Counted from the first letter of the stretch, positions 25,246 through 34,129 are shown. The stretch is 64,000 nt of DNA from Streptomyces coacervatus (GCF_029223485.1 NZ_JARHTP010000001.1:744001-808000), one strand, 5' to 3'. Made by a program: numbers and translations. The notes: a model not told the origin generated them from the sequence alone.

Positions 25246-26487
25246 GTGCCCGGTTTCCGTTCCCTGAGCTCCGGGCTCAGCGCGCTGCAGCCCGCGGCCT
25301 TCGGCGCGGACCCGAGCGGTGAGCGCCTCGCGCGCATCCGCAGATCACCGCACTTCAAGGACGGGGTCTTCCAGAACCCCGGAGGCACCGCCCGGACCCG
25401 GCCCTCCGGTTCCACGCTGGACTTCGCGAAGGTCTTCTTCGACAAGGACGAGCGGCCCCGGCGTGCCCCCAAGGGCACGGTGCCGGTACATCCCACGACG
25501 CTCGCGGACATCGCGAAGCCCCCGGCCACCGGACTGCGGCTGACCTGGATGGGGCACTCCAGCGTGCTGGCCGAGATCGACGGGCAGCGGGTGCTCTTCG
25601 ACCCCGTGTGGGGCGAGCGCTGCTCCCCGTTCTCTTTCGTCGGACCCAAGCGGCTGCACCCGGTGCCGCTGTCGCTCGCCGCGCTCGGCCCCGTCGACGT
25701 CGTCGTGATCTCGCACGACCACTACGACCACCTGGACCTGCCCACCATCAAGGCCCTGGCCGGCACGGACACACTGTTCGCCGTCCCCCTGGGCGTCGGC
25801 GCCCACCTCGAACACTGGGGCGTGCCGGTGGACCGGATCCGCGAGCTGGACTGGCACGAGGCGACCAAGGTCGGCGGCCTCACCCTGACCGCCACCCCGG
25901 CACGCCACTTCTGCGGCCGCGGCCTGCGCAACACCCAGCACACCCTGTGGGCCTCCTGGTCCGTCGCCGGGGACGAGCACCGGATCTTCCACAGCGGCGA
26001 CACCGGCTACTTCGACGGCTTCAAGGACATCGGCGCCGAGCACGGACCGTTCGACGCCACGATGATCCAGATCGGCGCGTACTCCGACTTCTGGCCCGAC
26101 ATCCACATGACGCCCGAGGAGGGCATGCGCGCCCACCTCGACCTGCAGGGCGGCCGACCGCGCGGCGTGATGATGCCGATCCACTGGGCCACCTTCAACC
26201 TGGCCACGCACCCCTGGGCGGAGCCCGGCGAGGGAACCGTCGCGGCCGCCCGTGCGACGGGCTCCCGCATCGCTGTGCCCCGCCCCGGAGAGCCCTTCGA
26301 GCCCACCGCCGAGACCGTCCCCTCCGAGCCGTGGTGGCGTGCCGTCGCCCAGGCCCCGGCCGGCGGCTGGCCGGCCGGGGACGCCTTGACGGAGGCGGCG
26401 ATCAGGGCCTCCTCCGACGCGGACAGCGTCGTACCCGGCCAGTCCGCGGAGGGCACGGGGGAGCCCGAGACGGTATCGGCGGGCTGA
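25246..26487 (+). CDS. Metallo-beta-lactamase-fold hydrolase (UlaG/NAPE-PLD-like)
   Basis: The metal motif HDHYDHLD and later ligands (PARHFCGRG, FHSGDTGYFDG, MPIHWATFNL) place it in the MBL superfamily, in the group related to N-acyl-phosphatidylethanolamine phospholipase D and UlaG. The sequence LTWMGHSSVLAEIDGQRVLFDPVW is typical of that group. The protein has 413 residues, with an acidic C-terminal tail of about 40 residues beyond the fold. It starts with GTG after CTGGAGG. It is probably cytoplasmic or membrane-associated; the substrate is unknown. Confidence 0.9.
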   Translation: MPGFRSLSSGLSALQPAAFGADPSGERLARIRRSPHFKDGVFQNPGGTARTRPSGSTLDFAKVFFDKDERPRRAPKGTVPVHPTTLADIAKPPATGLRLTWMGHSSVLAEIDGQRVLFDPVWGERCSPFSFVGPKRLHPVPLSLAALGPVDVVVISHDHYDHLDLPTIKALAGTDTLFAVPLGVGAHLEHWGVPVDRIRELDWHEATKVGGLTLTATPARHFCGRGLRNTQHTLWASWSVAGDEHRIFHSGDTGYFDGFKDIGAEHGPFDATMIQIGAYSDFWPDIHMTPEEGMRAHLDLQGGRPRGVMMPIHWATFNLATHPWAEPGEGTVAAARATGSRIAVPRPGEPFEPTAETVPSEPWWRAVAQAPAGGWPAGDALTEAAIRASSDADSVVPGQSAEGTGEPETVSAG

Positions 26488-26509
26488 CCTCGACGGGAAG
26501 CATCCCGGC

Positions 26510-27316
26510 ATGAGGCAGGCGCGGGTGCGGGCGGTGACGGTCGGGGTCGACCTGGCCGCGAGTGCACGGCGTACCGCGGTGTGTCGTGTGGTGTGGGGTG
26601 CCGAGGGCGCCCTGGCGGCGGAGTTCGTCGTGCCGGAAGGGGACGAGGGCCTGCTGGCGCTGGTCCGGGCCGCCGACAAGACCGGCCTCGACTGCCCGCT
26701 CGGCTGGCCGTCGAGCTTCGTGGCGACGGTCCTGGCCCACCATCAGGGGCTACGGCTGCCGCCGCCGGCGCGCTTCGAGGCGCGCACGGACGGCCGGCCC
26801 GGGCTCGACCCGATGCGGTACCGGCTGACCGACGACCTCACCTGGAAGGCGACCTCGATGCGCCCTCCGCTGTCGGTGTCCACCGATCTGCTGGGCGTCG
26901 TGGCACTGCGTGCGGCCCGTCTCCTGGACACCCTCGCGGCCGCCGGCACCCCCGTGCCCAGGGACGGGTCGGGCCAGGTCGCCGAGGTGTATCCGGCCGC
27001 GGCGCTGCGGCTGTGGGGGATCCGTCCGGCCCGCAGCTACAAGAACGCCACCGCCGAAGCGCGCGCGGTCCGCGAGCACATCCTTCAAGCGGTCGAGGCG
27101 GGCCTGGCACTGGCCGTCCCCGAGCCCGTGCGCTCGACGTGTGCCGACAGCCACGACCATCTCGACGCCCTGGTCTGCGCGCTGGTCGCCCGCGCTGTCC
27201 TGGTCGGGGACACCCGGTGGCCGGGCACTCCGGCCGAGCGCATGGCCGCCCGGCAGGAGGGCTGGATCCACCTGCCGGGCGGAAACCTCACTGCCCTGCG
27301 GGCCCGTCCACGTTGA
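26510..27316 (+). CDS. DUF429 protein (predicted RNase H-like fold)
   Basis: The N-terminal VTVGVDLAASARRTAVC and the C-terminal ADSHDHLDALVCALVARA provide acidic residues arranged as in the DUF429 family, predicted to have an RNase H-like nuclease fold. EVYPAAALRLWG and YKNATAEARAVREHI are other family segments. The protein has 268 residues. Its 3' end overlaps the convergent cupin gene by 29 bases. Activity has not been shown for most members, so function is unknown. Confidence 0.8.
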   Translation: MRQARVRAVTVGVDLAASARRTAVCRVVWGAEGALAAEFVVPEGDEGLLALVRAADKTGLDCPLGWPSSFVATVLAHHQGLRLPPPARFEARTDGRPGLDPMRYRLTDDLTWKATSMRPPLSVSTDLLGVVALRAARLLDTLAAAGTPVPRDGSGQVAEVYPAAALRLWGIRPARSYKNATAEARAVREHILQAVEAGLALAVPEPVRSTCADSHDHLDALVCALVARAVLVGDTRWPGTPAERMAARQEGWIHLPGGNLTALRARPR

Positions 27317-27674
27317 ACGTGGACTGCCCCGTCCCCGCCCTGGTGACGATGATGTCGGCAGGTACCGACGAGGGGTTGCTCTCCCGGTGCACGGCGCCCT
27401 TCGGCACGTAGATGAAGTCACCGGGCCCGGCTTCGACCGTGTGTGAGCCGTCCGGCCCGAACTCCAGCCTCAGGGCCCCGGTGAGGACGTAGATCACCGA
27501 CTCGTGTTCGCCGTGGTGATGCCAGCCCGATTCCATCCCGGGTTCGGTGCGGACGAATCCCGACCACATTCCGTCGGTGGCGAACGCCTCCTGCCGGTCC
27601 ATCCCCGCGGTCATGGGCCCGGGCCGTCGGTCACCGGGGCGGGCGAGGAGAACCTCATCGCGTCGAAGGTCCAT
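27288..27674 (-). CDS. Cupin-domain protein
   Basis: A 128-residue single cupin barrel: the two conserved motifs are GWHHHGEHESVIYVLTG and GDFIYVPKGAVHRE, with His residues that should bind a metal. The start is the ATG at 27674. It is divergent from an AraC-type regulator (113-base gap), which may control it. It could be a small dioxygenase, an isomerase or a metal-dependent sensor. Confidence 0.85.
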   Translation of the reverse strand: MDLRRDEVLLARPGDRRPGPMTAGMDRQEAFATDGMWSGFVRTEPGMESGWHHHGEHESVIYVLTGALRLEFGPDGSHTVEAGPGDFIYVPKGAVHRESNPSSVPADIIVTRAGTGQSTFNVDGPAGQ

Positions 27675-27787
27675 CACGGCTCCTTCCGCTCGGGCCGTCG
27701 AGCGGCGGCCCCGTCCGGTCACCAGGCTAGCCGCGGTCCGTCGGCCCCAGCGGAGAACCGGCCGGCGAACCGTGGTGTGATGGCGCG

Positions 27788-28180
27788 GTGAGCCGCGCCG
27801 CAGAAGAGACCAACCGCCGCATGCTCCGCGCCCGGGACGCGATGGACGGGGCCTACGCGCAGCCGTTGGACGTGCCCGCGCTGGCCCGGATCGCCCATGT
27901 CTCCCCGGCGCACTTCGCCCGCACCTTCCGCGCCACGTTCGGCGAGACACCGCACCGCTATCTGCAGCGCCGCCGCGTCGAGCGGGCCATGTTCCTGCTC
28001 AGGGAGACCGACCGCAGCATCACGGACATCTGCTTCGAGGTCGGCTTCGGCAGCCCGGGAACCTTCAGCCGCACCTTCCGCGACATCGTCGGCCGCTCGC
28101 CGAGGGAGTACCGCAAGCAGGCCGTCGCCCTGGACGTCCCCACGTGCTTCACGATGGCGTGGATGCGGCCGAGCGCCTGA
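27788..28180 (+). CDS. Short AraC-family regulator
   Basis: At 130 residues it contains only the two-helix-turn-helix DNA-binding module (DVPALARIAHVSPAHFARTFRATFGETPHRYLQRRRVERAMFLL and SITDICFEVGFGSPGTFSRTF, given here as separate segments) with no sensor domain. It starts with GTG and lies 69 bases before the VOC gene on the same strand. This AraC-VOC pair is common in Streptomyces. It may control both that gene and the divergent cupin gene. Confidence 0.88.
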   Translation: MSRAAEETNRRMLRARDAMDGAYAQPLDVPALARIAHVSPAHFARTFRATFGETPHRYLQRRRVERAMFLLRETDRSITDICFEVGFGSPGTFSRTFRDIVGRSPREYRKQAVALDVPTCFTMAWMRPSA

Positions 28181-28249
28181 CAGTCCGCCCGGCCTTCGGC
28201 CGACGGAGCAGTTTTGGATAAGTTTTCGCGGTGCCGGGCTCGTAGCGTG

Positions 28250-28666
28250 ATGCACATGTTCACAGCAATCACGCACTCGCAGATCTACGTCCTCGACCAG
28301 GACGAGGCGCTCGACTTCTACGTCGGCAAGCTCGGCCTGGAGGTCAACACCGACGCCGACCTCGGCTTCATGCGCTGGCTCACCATCAACGTCCCCGGCC
28401 AGCCGGACCGCGAGGTCCTGCTGGAGCGGCCCGGCCCGCCGCGGCTGTCGGAGGAGACGGCGGAACAGGTCCGCGAGCTGCTGACCAAGGGCGCGACGGG
28501 CGGCTTCCTCATCTTCCGGACCGAGGACTGCCGCAAGACGTACGAGACCCTGAAGGCCAAGGGCGTCGAGTTCACCGAGGAGCCCACCGAGCGGCCGTAC
28601 GGAATCGACTGCGGACTCAGGGACCCCTTCGGCAACAGCATCAGGTTCACCCAGCCGAAGGCGTGA
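28250..28666 (+). CDS. VOC-family (glyoxalase/dioxygenase-fold) protein
   Basis: A 138-residue vicinal-oxygen-chelate protein: the beta-alpha-beta-beta-beta modules are seen in HSQIYVLDQDEALDFYVGKLG and GVEFTEEPTERPYGIDCGLRDPFGNSIRFTQ. Such proteins act in glyoxal detoxification, antibiotic sequestration or ring cleavage. The substrate cannot be told. The ATG at 28250 is used; a second ATG at 28256 is possible. It probably is the target of the AraC regulator just upstream. Confidence 0.88.
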   Translation: MHMFTAITHSQIYVLDQDEALDFYVGKLGLEVNTDADLGFMRWLTINVPGQPDREVLLERPGPPRLSEETAEQVRELLTKGATGGFLIFRTEDCRKTYETLKAKGVEFTEEPTERPYGIDCGLRDPFGNSIRFTQPKA

Positions 28667-28779
28667 GACCACCCCGTCGTCGACACGGACAGTGATGTTC
28701 AGGGGAGGGTTCACGAGAGCGCGGAGGGTCCCGAAACGGTCCCGAGGGGTCCGCGACCGGACGGAAAACGGCAATCGAT

Positions 28780-28811
28780 GAGGGCCGGGGAGCAATCGCT
28801 CCCCGGCCCTC
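28780..28811 (+). terminator. Strong intergenic terminator
   Basis: GAGGGCCGGGGAGC (28780-28793) pairs with GCTCCCCGGCCCTC (28798-28811), a 14-bp stem with a four-base loop, downstream of the VOC gene. Confidence 0.85.
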
Positions 28812-29061
28812 GACATTTCACCGCGACCGCTTCTGACCAGCTCTGATCGATCCGTTCTGCAGCGGGATCATCGGCCCGTTGGGTTTATCGGTCTGTCGTA
28901 CGAAGCCTCATACCAGAGCGGGACGCTGTGCGTGGGACTTTGTCAACTGCCCACCGCACATGATGGGTTGGCGACTACTGTGAGTGTCCATCGGGCAACG
29001 CATGCCCGAACCGCGCAGCCCGCGCCCCAGGCACCGACGGATCAGTACGACGAGGACACCG
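28812..29061. other. Intergenic region upstream of the conservon
   Basis: I see no convincing gene here. It must contain the conservon promoter. An in-frame GTG at 28984 would extend CvnA by 26 residues but lacks a good ribosome site. Confidence 0.5.
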
Positions 29062-31254
29062 ATGTCTCACCTTCGCGCACCGGCCGCACGCGCAGACCGC
29101 CGCGAGGGCGGGCGGCACGGACGGCCGGTTGCCCGTCCCGTGCCCTCGCTGCCCGAGACCCACATACGGCCCCAGTTGCTGCGGCTCGCCTTGCTGCCAC
29201 CGATCGCGGTCGCCCTGAGTGCAAGTGCAGCGGTCCTGTTCACCGTGCGCTCCACCGGAGCACGGCCCGGCCTCACCCTGTGGGGTGTGCTAGCCGGCGC
29301 CGCCGCGGTGGCCCTCGCGGGAATCCTGATCGCCTCCGTGGCCGCCGACCGCGCCGCCAAGTCGGTGAGCGAACGCATCGCCGCCCTGCGCCGCATCAGC
29401 GCCCGCGGCGAGGCAGACCTGCGCGAACTCGTCGAGTCGCTGCGCCGCGGCGAGGCCCCGCCCCAGCGCAAGCCGCGCAGCGGTCCCCCCGACGACGCCG
29501 ACGACTTCGAGCTCCTCGCCGCCGATCTGACCCGCGCGCACGACGGTGCCATCAACGCCGTCGTACAGGCCGCCCAGCTCTCCAGCCAGGCGGGCAGCGA
29601 ACAGAAGCTCGAGGTCTTCGTCAACCTCGCCCGGCGCCTGCAGTCGCTGGTGCACCGGGAGATCTCCATCCTCGACGAGCTGGAGAACGAGATCGAGGAC
29701 CCCGACCTGCTCAAGGGCCTCTTCCACGTCGACCACCTCGCCACCCGGATCCGCCGCCACGCCGAGAACCTCGCCGTCCTCGGTGGCGCCGTCTCCCGTC
29801 GGCAGTGGAGCAACCCCGTCTCCATGACCGAGGTGCTGCGCTCCGCCATCGCCGAGGTCGAGCAGTACTCCCGGGTCAAGCTGGTGCCCCCGATCGACGG
29901 CACCCTGCGCGGCCACGCCGTCGCCGACGTCATCCACCTGCTGGCCGAACTCGTCGAGAACGCCACGGTGTTCTCCGCCCCGCACACCCAGGTCCTGCTG
30001 CGCGCCAACCTCGTCACCTCGGGACTCGCCGTCGAGGTCGAGGACCGCGGACTCGGCATGCCCGTCGGCGAGCAGAAGAAGATGAACGCCCTGCTCGCCG
30101 ACCCCGACCAGGTCAATGTCGCCAGCCTGCTCGCGGACGGCCGCATCGGACTGTTCGTCGTCTCACAGCTCGCCCGGCGGCACGGCATCAACGTCCGCCT
30201 GCAGACCAACATCTACGGCGGGGTGCAGGCGGTGCTCGTCGTACCGCAGGGGCTGCTGGGCTCCACACCGGGCGTTCCCGGGGGCGCAGCGCAGCAGCCG
30301 CATGGGGCCACGGGCCTGATGGGAGTGCCCGAGCCGTCTGCACCGCCGCGTTCCCAGCAGCCTCAGCCCCAGCCGCAGGCGTCGTCCGGGCCCCGGTACG
30401 AGGCCGTCGGGCCACGCGTCGCGCCTGTGCCGCCCGCACCGCCGCGTGCGCAGCAGCGGGAGGCCGCGCGGCCCACGGCCGCCGTGCCGAACGGCAGCGG
30501 ACCGGTACCGCTTCCGGTGCGCGGTGCCAACGAGGAGCGGGCCAATCCCGCAGAGGCCCTGCCCGGCATCCGGCCGGACGACCGGCAGCTCGTCGCGGAG
30601 AACGCGGCCACGCCGCCCACACCCCGCACCGGCACCGTCCGCGGCACCATGGGCAAGCCCCAACTGCCGCGCCGCCGCGCCCAGGAACACATCGCACCCC
30701 AGCTGCGGGACGGCCCGGCGCCACGTCAGGAGACCGAGTACGTGGCCGGCCACGACCCGGGCCTGATGGCGGCCTTCCAGCGCGGCATCGGCCTGGCGGA
30801 GGCCCAGCAGAACCTGGACTCGGACCACTCGGAGTACTCGGACCACTCGGAGTACACCGAGTACACGGGAGCGGCACACACGGCGTCGGCGCACCTGGAG
30901 CCGGAACACATGGCCTCGTCACAGATGGCTTCGCCACACGCGGAGTCGAACCATGTGGATTCGACACACACGGCATCGACACACATGGCGTCGGAGCCCA
31001 TGGAGCAGGCCGCGCGCATGGAGTCGCGTCCCCTCCTGGACCCGGCTCACACAGAGGCCGCACCCATGCTCCCGACCTCGCGTCTCGACGTTCTCCACAC
31101 GGACGTCACCGCCACCACCCCGCCGCAACCCATGGACGTTTCGCACATGGACGTATCGCCCATGGACCCGGCCCACATAGCCGAGGCGCGCCCCGCGTCC
31201 GCGCGCGGCACCGACCACCCCACCCGGCACGACGGGAGCGCACCAGCCGGATGA
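29062..31254 (+). CDS. cvnA: Conservon sensor CvnA (nitrate/histidine-kinase-like)
   Basis: The 730-residue sensor has two N-terminal membrane helices (LLRLALLPPIAVALSASAAV and WGVLAGAAAVALAGILIAS) and a long helical region. A GHKL-type ATPase domain follows (LLAELVENATVFSAP, VEVEDRGLGMPV, DGRIGLFVVSQLARRHG). CvnA proteins resemble histidine kinases but signal with the CvnB-CvnD switch proteins. After about residue 400 comes a Pro/Gln/Ala-rich region, and then an unusual His/Met/Ser/Glu-rich tail. The ATG at 29062 follows a GAGGA site. The stop overlaps cvnB (ATGA at 31251). Confidence 0.92.
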   Translation: MSHLRAPAARADRREGGRHGRPVARPVPSLPETHIRPQLLRLALLPPIAVALSASAAVLFTVRSTGARPGLTLWGVLAGAAAVALAGILIASVAADRAAKSVSERIAALRRISARGEADLRELVESLRRGEAPPQRKPRSGPPDDADDFELLAADLTRAHDGAINAVVQAAQLSSQAGSEQKLEVFVNLARRLQSLVHREISILDELENEIEDPDLLKGLFHVDHLATRIRRHAENLAVLGGAVSRRQWSNPVSMTEVLRSAIAEVEQYSRVKLVPPIDGTLRGHAVADVIHLLAELVENATVFSAPHTQVLLRANLVTSGLAVEVEDRGLGMPVGEQKKMNALLADPDQVNVASLLADGRIGLFVVSQLARRHGINVRLQTNIYGGVQAVLVVPQGLLGSTPGVPGGAAQQPHGATGLMGVPEPSAPPRSQQPQPQPQASSGPRYEAVGPRVAPVPPAPPRAQQREAARPTAAVPNGSGPVPLPVRGANEERANPAEALPGIRPDDRQLVAENAATPPTPRTGTVRGTMGKPQLPRRRAQEHIAPQLRDGPAPRQETEYVAGHDPGLMAAFQRGIGLAEAQQNLDSDHSEYSDHSEYTEYTGAAHTASAHLEPEHMASSQMASPHAESNHVDSTHTASTHMASEPMEQAARMESRPLLDPAHTEAAPMLPTSRLDVLHTDVTATTPPQPMDVSHMDVSPMDPAHIAEARPASARGTDHPTRHDGSAPAG
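30820..30855 (+). repeat. Tandem 18-base repeat opening a His/Met-rich coding tail
   Basis: TCGGACCACTCGGAGTAC occurs twice back to back (30820-30837, 30838-30855) and encodes the DHSEYS unit. Degenerate copies of HxAS/HMAS-like codons continue to about 31000. It lies within cvnA. Confidence 0.85.
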
Positions 31255-31769
31255 CCACCTTTGCCTCCACCCCCGTTTCCGCCCCCGCCCCCACCGCTCC
31301 CGCGGACCTTCGTACCCCAAGGAGTCGATCCACCATGGCGAGCGATGCGCCGACCGGCCATGTATCCGATCTCGACTGGCTGATGAGCGGCCTCGTGCAG
31401 CGCGTACCCCACACAACCAGTGCGGTACTCCTGTCCTGCGACGGGCTCGTGAAGTCGGTCCACGGCCTCGACCCGGACAGCGCCGACCACATGGCCGCGC
31501 TGGCCTCCGGCCTCTACTCCCTCGGCCGCAGCGCCGGGGTCCGCTTCGGCGACGGCGGGGACGTGCGGCAGGTCGTCGTCGAACTCGACTCGACCCTGCT
31601 GTTCGTGACCACCGCCGGCTCCGGCACCTGTCTCGCCGTGCTGGCCGGCCGCGATGCCGACGCGGCTGTGCTCGGCTACGAGATGGCGATGCTGGTCAAG
31701 AGCGTCCGCCCCTACCTGGTCACCGCGCCCCGGCAGCACGCCGTCGAACCCACGGCGATGAGGCCTTGA
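31251..31769 (+). CDS. cvnB: Conservon roadblock/LC7 protein CvnB
   Basis: A roadblock/LC7 domain protein: DLDWLMSGLVQRVPHTTSAVLLSCDGL and LAVLAGRDADAAVLGYEMAMLVKSV are characteristic. CvnB is thought to act with the CvnD GTPase, as roadblock proteins do with small GTPases. The start at 31251 overlaps the cvnA stop. An alternative ATG at 31335 with AAGGAG upstream would drop 28 Pro/Ala-rich residues and give the usual family length. The stop overlaps cvnC. Confidence 0.92.
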   Translation: MTTFASTPVSAPAPTAPADLRTPRSRSTMASDAPTGHVSDLDWLMSGLVQRVPHTTSAVLLSCDGLVKSVHGLDPDSADHMAALASGLYSLGRSAGVRFGDGGDVRQVVVELDSTLLFVTTAGSGTCLAVLAGRDADAAVLGYEMAMLVKSVRPYLVTAPRQHAVEPTAMRP

Positions 31770-32143
31770 GCGTGGCGGCGGTCGGCGACGGGCCCTGGCT
31801 CGACGACGCGGCCGGTCGGCTGGTGCGCCCCTTCACGGTCAGCAACGGACGCACCCGGCCCACCATCGCGCTCGACCTCCTGTCGCACGTGATGGCCACC
31901 GGAGCCACCCCCCTCGGCTACCTCGGCCCCGAGCACGCGCAGGCGCTCGACCTGTGCCGCGCGCCCGTCTCGGTCGCCGAGGTCGCCGCCCAACTGAAGC
32001 TGCCGGCGGTGGTCACCAAGGTGCTGCTGTCGGACCTCGTCGACTGCGGGGCGCTGACCACCAAGCCCCCCGAGTTCCACCACAACCCGACTGACCGGGC
32101 CCTTCTGGAGGCAGTGCTCGATGGACTACGACGACAGCTCTGA
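31766..32143 (+). CDS. cvnC: Conservon DUF742 protein CvnC
   Basis: A 125-residue DUF742 protein with a winged-helix-like core (LVRPFTVSNGRTRPTIALDLLSHV, CRAPVSVAEVAAQLKLPAVVTKVLLSDLVDCGAL given here as two segments). The start is TTG at 31766 overlapping the cvnB stop (TTGA); a GTG at 31772 is also possible. Its end overlaps cvnD by 23 bases. Its precise part in conservon signalling is not known. Confidence 0.92.
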   Translation: MSVAAVGDGPWLDDAAGRLVRPFTVSNGRTRPTIALDLLSHVMATGATPLGYLGPEHAQALDLCRAPVSVAEVAAQLKLPAVVTKVLLSDLVDCGALTTKPPEFHHNPTDRALLEAVLDGLRRQL

Positions 32144-32720
32144 CCCCTTCCCCACCGCACTGAAGATCCTGGTCGCGGGAGGGTTCGGAGTAGGCAAGAC
32201 GACCTTCGTGGGCGCGGTGAGCGAGATCGCGCCCCTGAGCACGGAGGAACTGCTCACCACGGTCAGCGCCGCGACCGACTCCCTCGACGGGATCGAGAAC
32301 AAGGTCGAGACGACGGTGGCCATGGACTTCGGCCGCATCACCCTCGATCCGGAACATGTGCTCTACCTGTTCGGCACACCCGGACAGGAGCGCTTCTGGT
32401 TCATGTGGGACGAGCTCTCCGAGGGCGCACTCGGCGCGGTCATCCTCGCCGACACCCGCCGCCTGGAGGAGTGCTTCGCGGCCGTCGACTTCTTCGAGCA
32501 GCGCGGCCTCGGCTTCATCGTCGCGATCAACGAGTTCGACGGCTCGTACCGCTACGACCCCGAGGAGGTCCGCGCCGCCATCGACCTCGACCCGGAGATC
32601 CCCGTCGTGCGCTGCGACGCCCGGATCTCCAGCTCCGGAGTCCAGACCCTGCTCACCCTCGTCCGGCACCTCATCGCCCATGCCCCGGCGCACGCGCCGA
32701 GCCATGGCGCCCACATGTGA
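32121..32720 (+). CDS. cvnD: Conservon GTPase CvnD
   Basis: A Ras-like small GTPase of the conservon type. The P-loop GGFGVGKT lies at residues 20-27, the switch II-like FGTPGQERFW carries the Gln that helps hydrolysis, and INEFD is the guanine-specificity motif. The 199-residue protein starts inside cvnC (ATG 32121). The C-terminal tail is His/Ala/Pro-rich (HAPAHAPSHGAHM). It is the probable output switch of the CvnABCD complex at the membrane. Confidence 0.94.
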   Translation: MDYDDSSDPFPTALKILVAGGFGVGKTTFVGAVSEIAPLSTEELLTTVSAATDSLDGIENKVETTVAMDFGRITLDPEHVLYLFGTPGQERFWFMWDELSEGALGAVILADTRRLEECFAAVDFFEQRGLGFIVAINEFDGSYRYDPEEVRAAIDLDPEIPVVRCDARISSSGVQTLLTLVRHLIAHAPAHAPSHGAHM

Positions 32721-32781
32721 TCACCGCACACCCGCCATGGAGCCCATATATGCCCTGCGTCCACAGTGACGGAGCCCGCCC

Positions 32782-33363
32782 ATGAGATACGACCCGGCGC
32801 GCCCGGCCGGTCGTCTGCTGCTCACCCCGGAGGACAAGGAGGCCCCCGCCCGGGCCCGGCGCCTCGGCCAGCTGGGCCTTGCCGTACACCCGGACCCCGC
32901 CCTCGACGCCTATGCGGACCACCTCGCCGAGCTCACCGGGACGCCGTACGCCATGGTCAACTTCATCGACGAGAACCGGCAGTTCTTCGCGGGCCTGCAC
33001 CTCTCGGACGTGGCACCGCCGGTGGTGAAGGCCGACGGCACCAAACCGGTCCTGGGGCGCGAGCTGGCCCGCGACCACGGCTTCTGTCCCCATGTGGTCG
33101 TCCGGCGCAAGGCGCTGGTCCTGGAGGACGTCTGCGACTACCCGCGGTTCGCGGGCAATCCGGTGGTCGACGAGTTCGGCATCCGCTCCTATCTGGGCGC
33201 GCCCCTGATCGACAGTACGGGGATGGTGCTCGGCACCGTGTGTGTCGTCGACGTGGAGCCGCGGCCCTGGGGCAGGCCCGGTCTGGAGGCCATCAAGTCG
33301 TCGGCGGCCGATCTGGTCGCCCGGCTGGAGCGACGGGAGGCGGACGGGCTCCCGCTCCTGTGA
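32782..33363 (+). CDS. GAF-domain protein linked to the conservon
   Basis: A single GAF domain fills most of the 193 residues (GTPYAMVNFIDENRQFFAG, FCPHVVVRRKALVLEDVC, IRSYLGAPLIDSTGMVLGTV). There is no effector domain. It lies 61 bases after cvnD on the same strand and may be part of the same transcript. A role as ligand or redox sensor for the conservon is inference from position. Confidence 0.85.
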   Translation: MRYDPARPAGRLLLTPEDKEAPARARRLGQLGLAVHPDPALDAYADHLAELTGTPYAMVNFIDENRQFFAGLHLSDVAPPVVKADGTKPVLGRELARDHGFCPHVVVRRKALVLEDVCDYPRFAGNPVVDEFGIRSYLGAPLIDSTGMVLGTVCVVDVEPRPWGRPGLEAIKSSAADLVARLERREADGLPLL

Positions 33364-33394
33364 CGGGGGCCGCCTCCGACGGGGCCGCCGCTCA

Positions 33395-33412
33395 CTAGCC
33401 GACCGGTCTATT
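33395..33412 (+). promoter_or_regulatory. TetR operator, copy 1 (own promoter)
   Basis: CTAGCCGACCGGTCTATT lies 19 bases before the GTG of the TetR gene. Its complement differs from the site at 37541-37561 only by a three-base insertion there. The ACCGGT centre with TA-rich flanks fits this TetR group. Confidence 0.65.
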
Positions 33413-33431
33413 ACCTACGTACACTTGCGCC

Positions 33432-34037
33432 GTGGGACGCACCAGTGACGCCAGGCAGAAGATCCTCGGAGCCGCGCGCTCGCTCATCGAGGGACGCGGC
33501 TACACGGCGCTCGGCGTGGCCGAGATCTGCAAGGCGGCCGGGGTGCCGAAGGGCAGCTTCTACTACTTCTTCGAGTCGAAGGAGGCCCTCGCGCTCACCG
33601 TCGTCGACGAGCACTGGGCGGCCCAACAGCGGGACTGGGCAGGCGTGTTGGGCGGCGACGCGGAACCGCTGCAGCGGCTCCGGCGGCTCTTCGAGGAGAC
33701 GGAGGCCGGCCAGCGCGCCGTCCAGCAGGGCTGCGGCACCGTCTCGGGTTGTCTGTTCGGGAACCTCACCCTGGAGCTGAGCAACCAGACCGAGGCCGTC
33801 CGCGGCCGGCTGCAGGAGATCTTCGACGCGCAGGTCGACATGGTCGAAGCGGTGATCACCGAGGCCCGGGAGCGCGGCGACGTCACCGTGACCGACACCC
33901 GGGAGGCGGCCCAGGCGGTGGTGGCCCAGCTGGAGGGCCAGGTGATGTTCGCCAAGCTGTACAACAACACCCGGCGGCTGAGCCCGCTGTGGGACAACTG
34001 CCGGGCGCTGTTGGGTGCTCCGCGGGATGTGCGGTGA
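33432..34037 (+). CDS. TetR-family regulator (LfrR/AcuR-like group)
   Basis: The HTH is clear (ARSLIEGRGYTALGVAEICKAAGVPKGSFYYFFESKEALAL). The ligand domain has GCLFGNLTLELSNQ with a conserved Cys, as in the TetR C-terminal group that regulates detoxification reductases. The 201-residue protein starts with GTG. Its own promoter holds an ACCGGT-centred operator, and an almost identical site stands before the SDR gene at 37592, its likely distant target. Confidence 0.9.
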   Translation: MGRTSDARQKILGAARSLIEGRGYTALGVAEICKAAGVPKGSFYYFFESKEALALTVVDEHWAAQQRDWAGVLGGDAEPLQRLRRLFEETEAGQRAVQQGCGTVSGCLFGNLTLELSNQTEAVRGRLQEIFDAQVDMVEAVITEARERGDVTVTDTREAAQAVVAQLEGQVMFAKLYNNTRRLSPLWDNCRALLGAPRDVR

Positions 34038-34040
34038 TCT

Positions 34041-34129
34041 GTCGTCTTTCGTCTGCGGCATCGTCGTGGCTGGTCGCGCCCACGCGGCGGAGCCGCATAT
34101 CGATACAGCCCCGCGCCCCTTTGGGGCGC
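34041..34129 (+). repeat. Dispersed two-hairpin intergenic repeat, copy 1
   Basis: It begins at GTCGTCTTTCGTC and contains the hairpin GCGGC-GGA-GCCGC (34084-34096) followed by GCGCCCC-TTT-GGGGCGC (34113-34129). The copy at 61728-61819 matches on the other strand, including GTCGTGGCTGGT and GGCGGAGCCGCA. It lies between the converging TetR and GPP34 genes and should act as a terminator for both. Confidence 0.85.
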
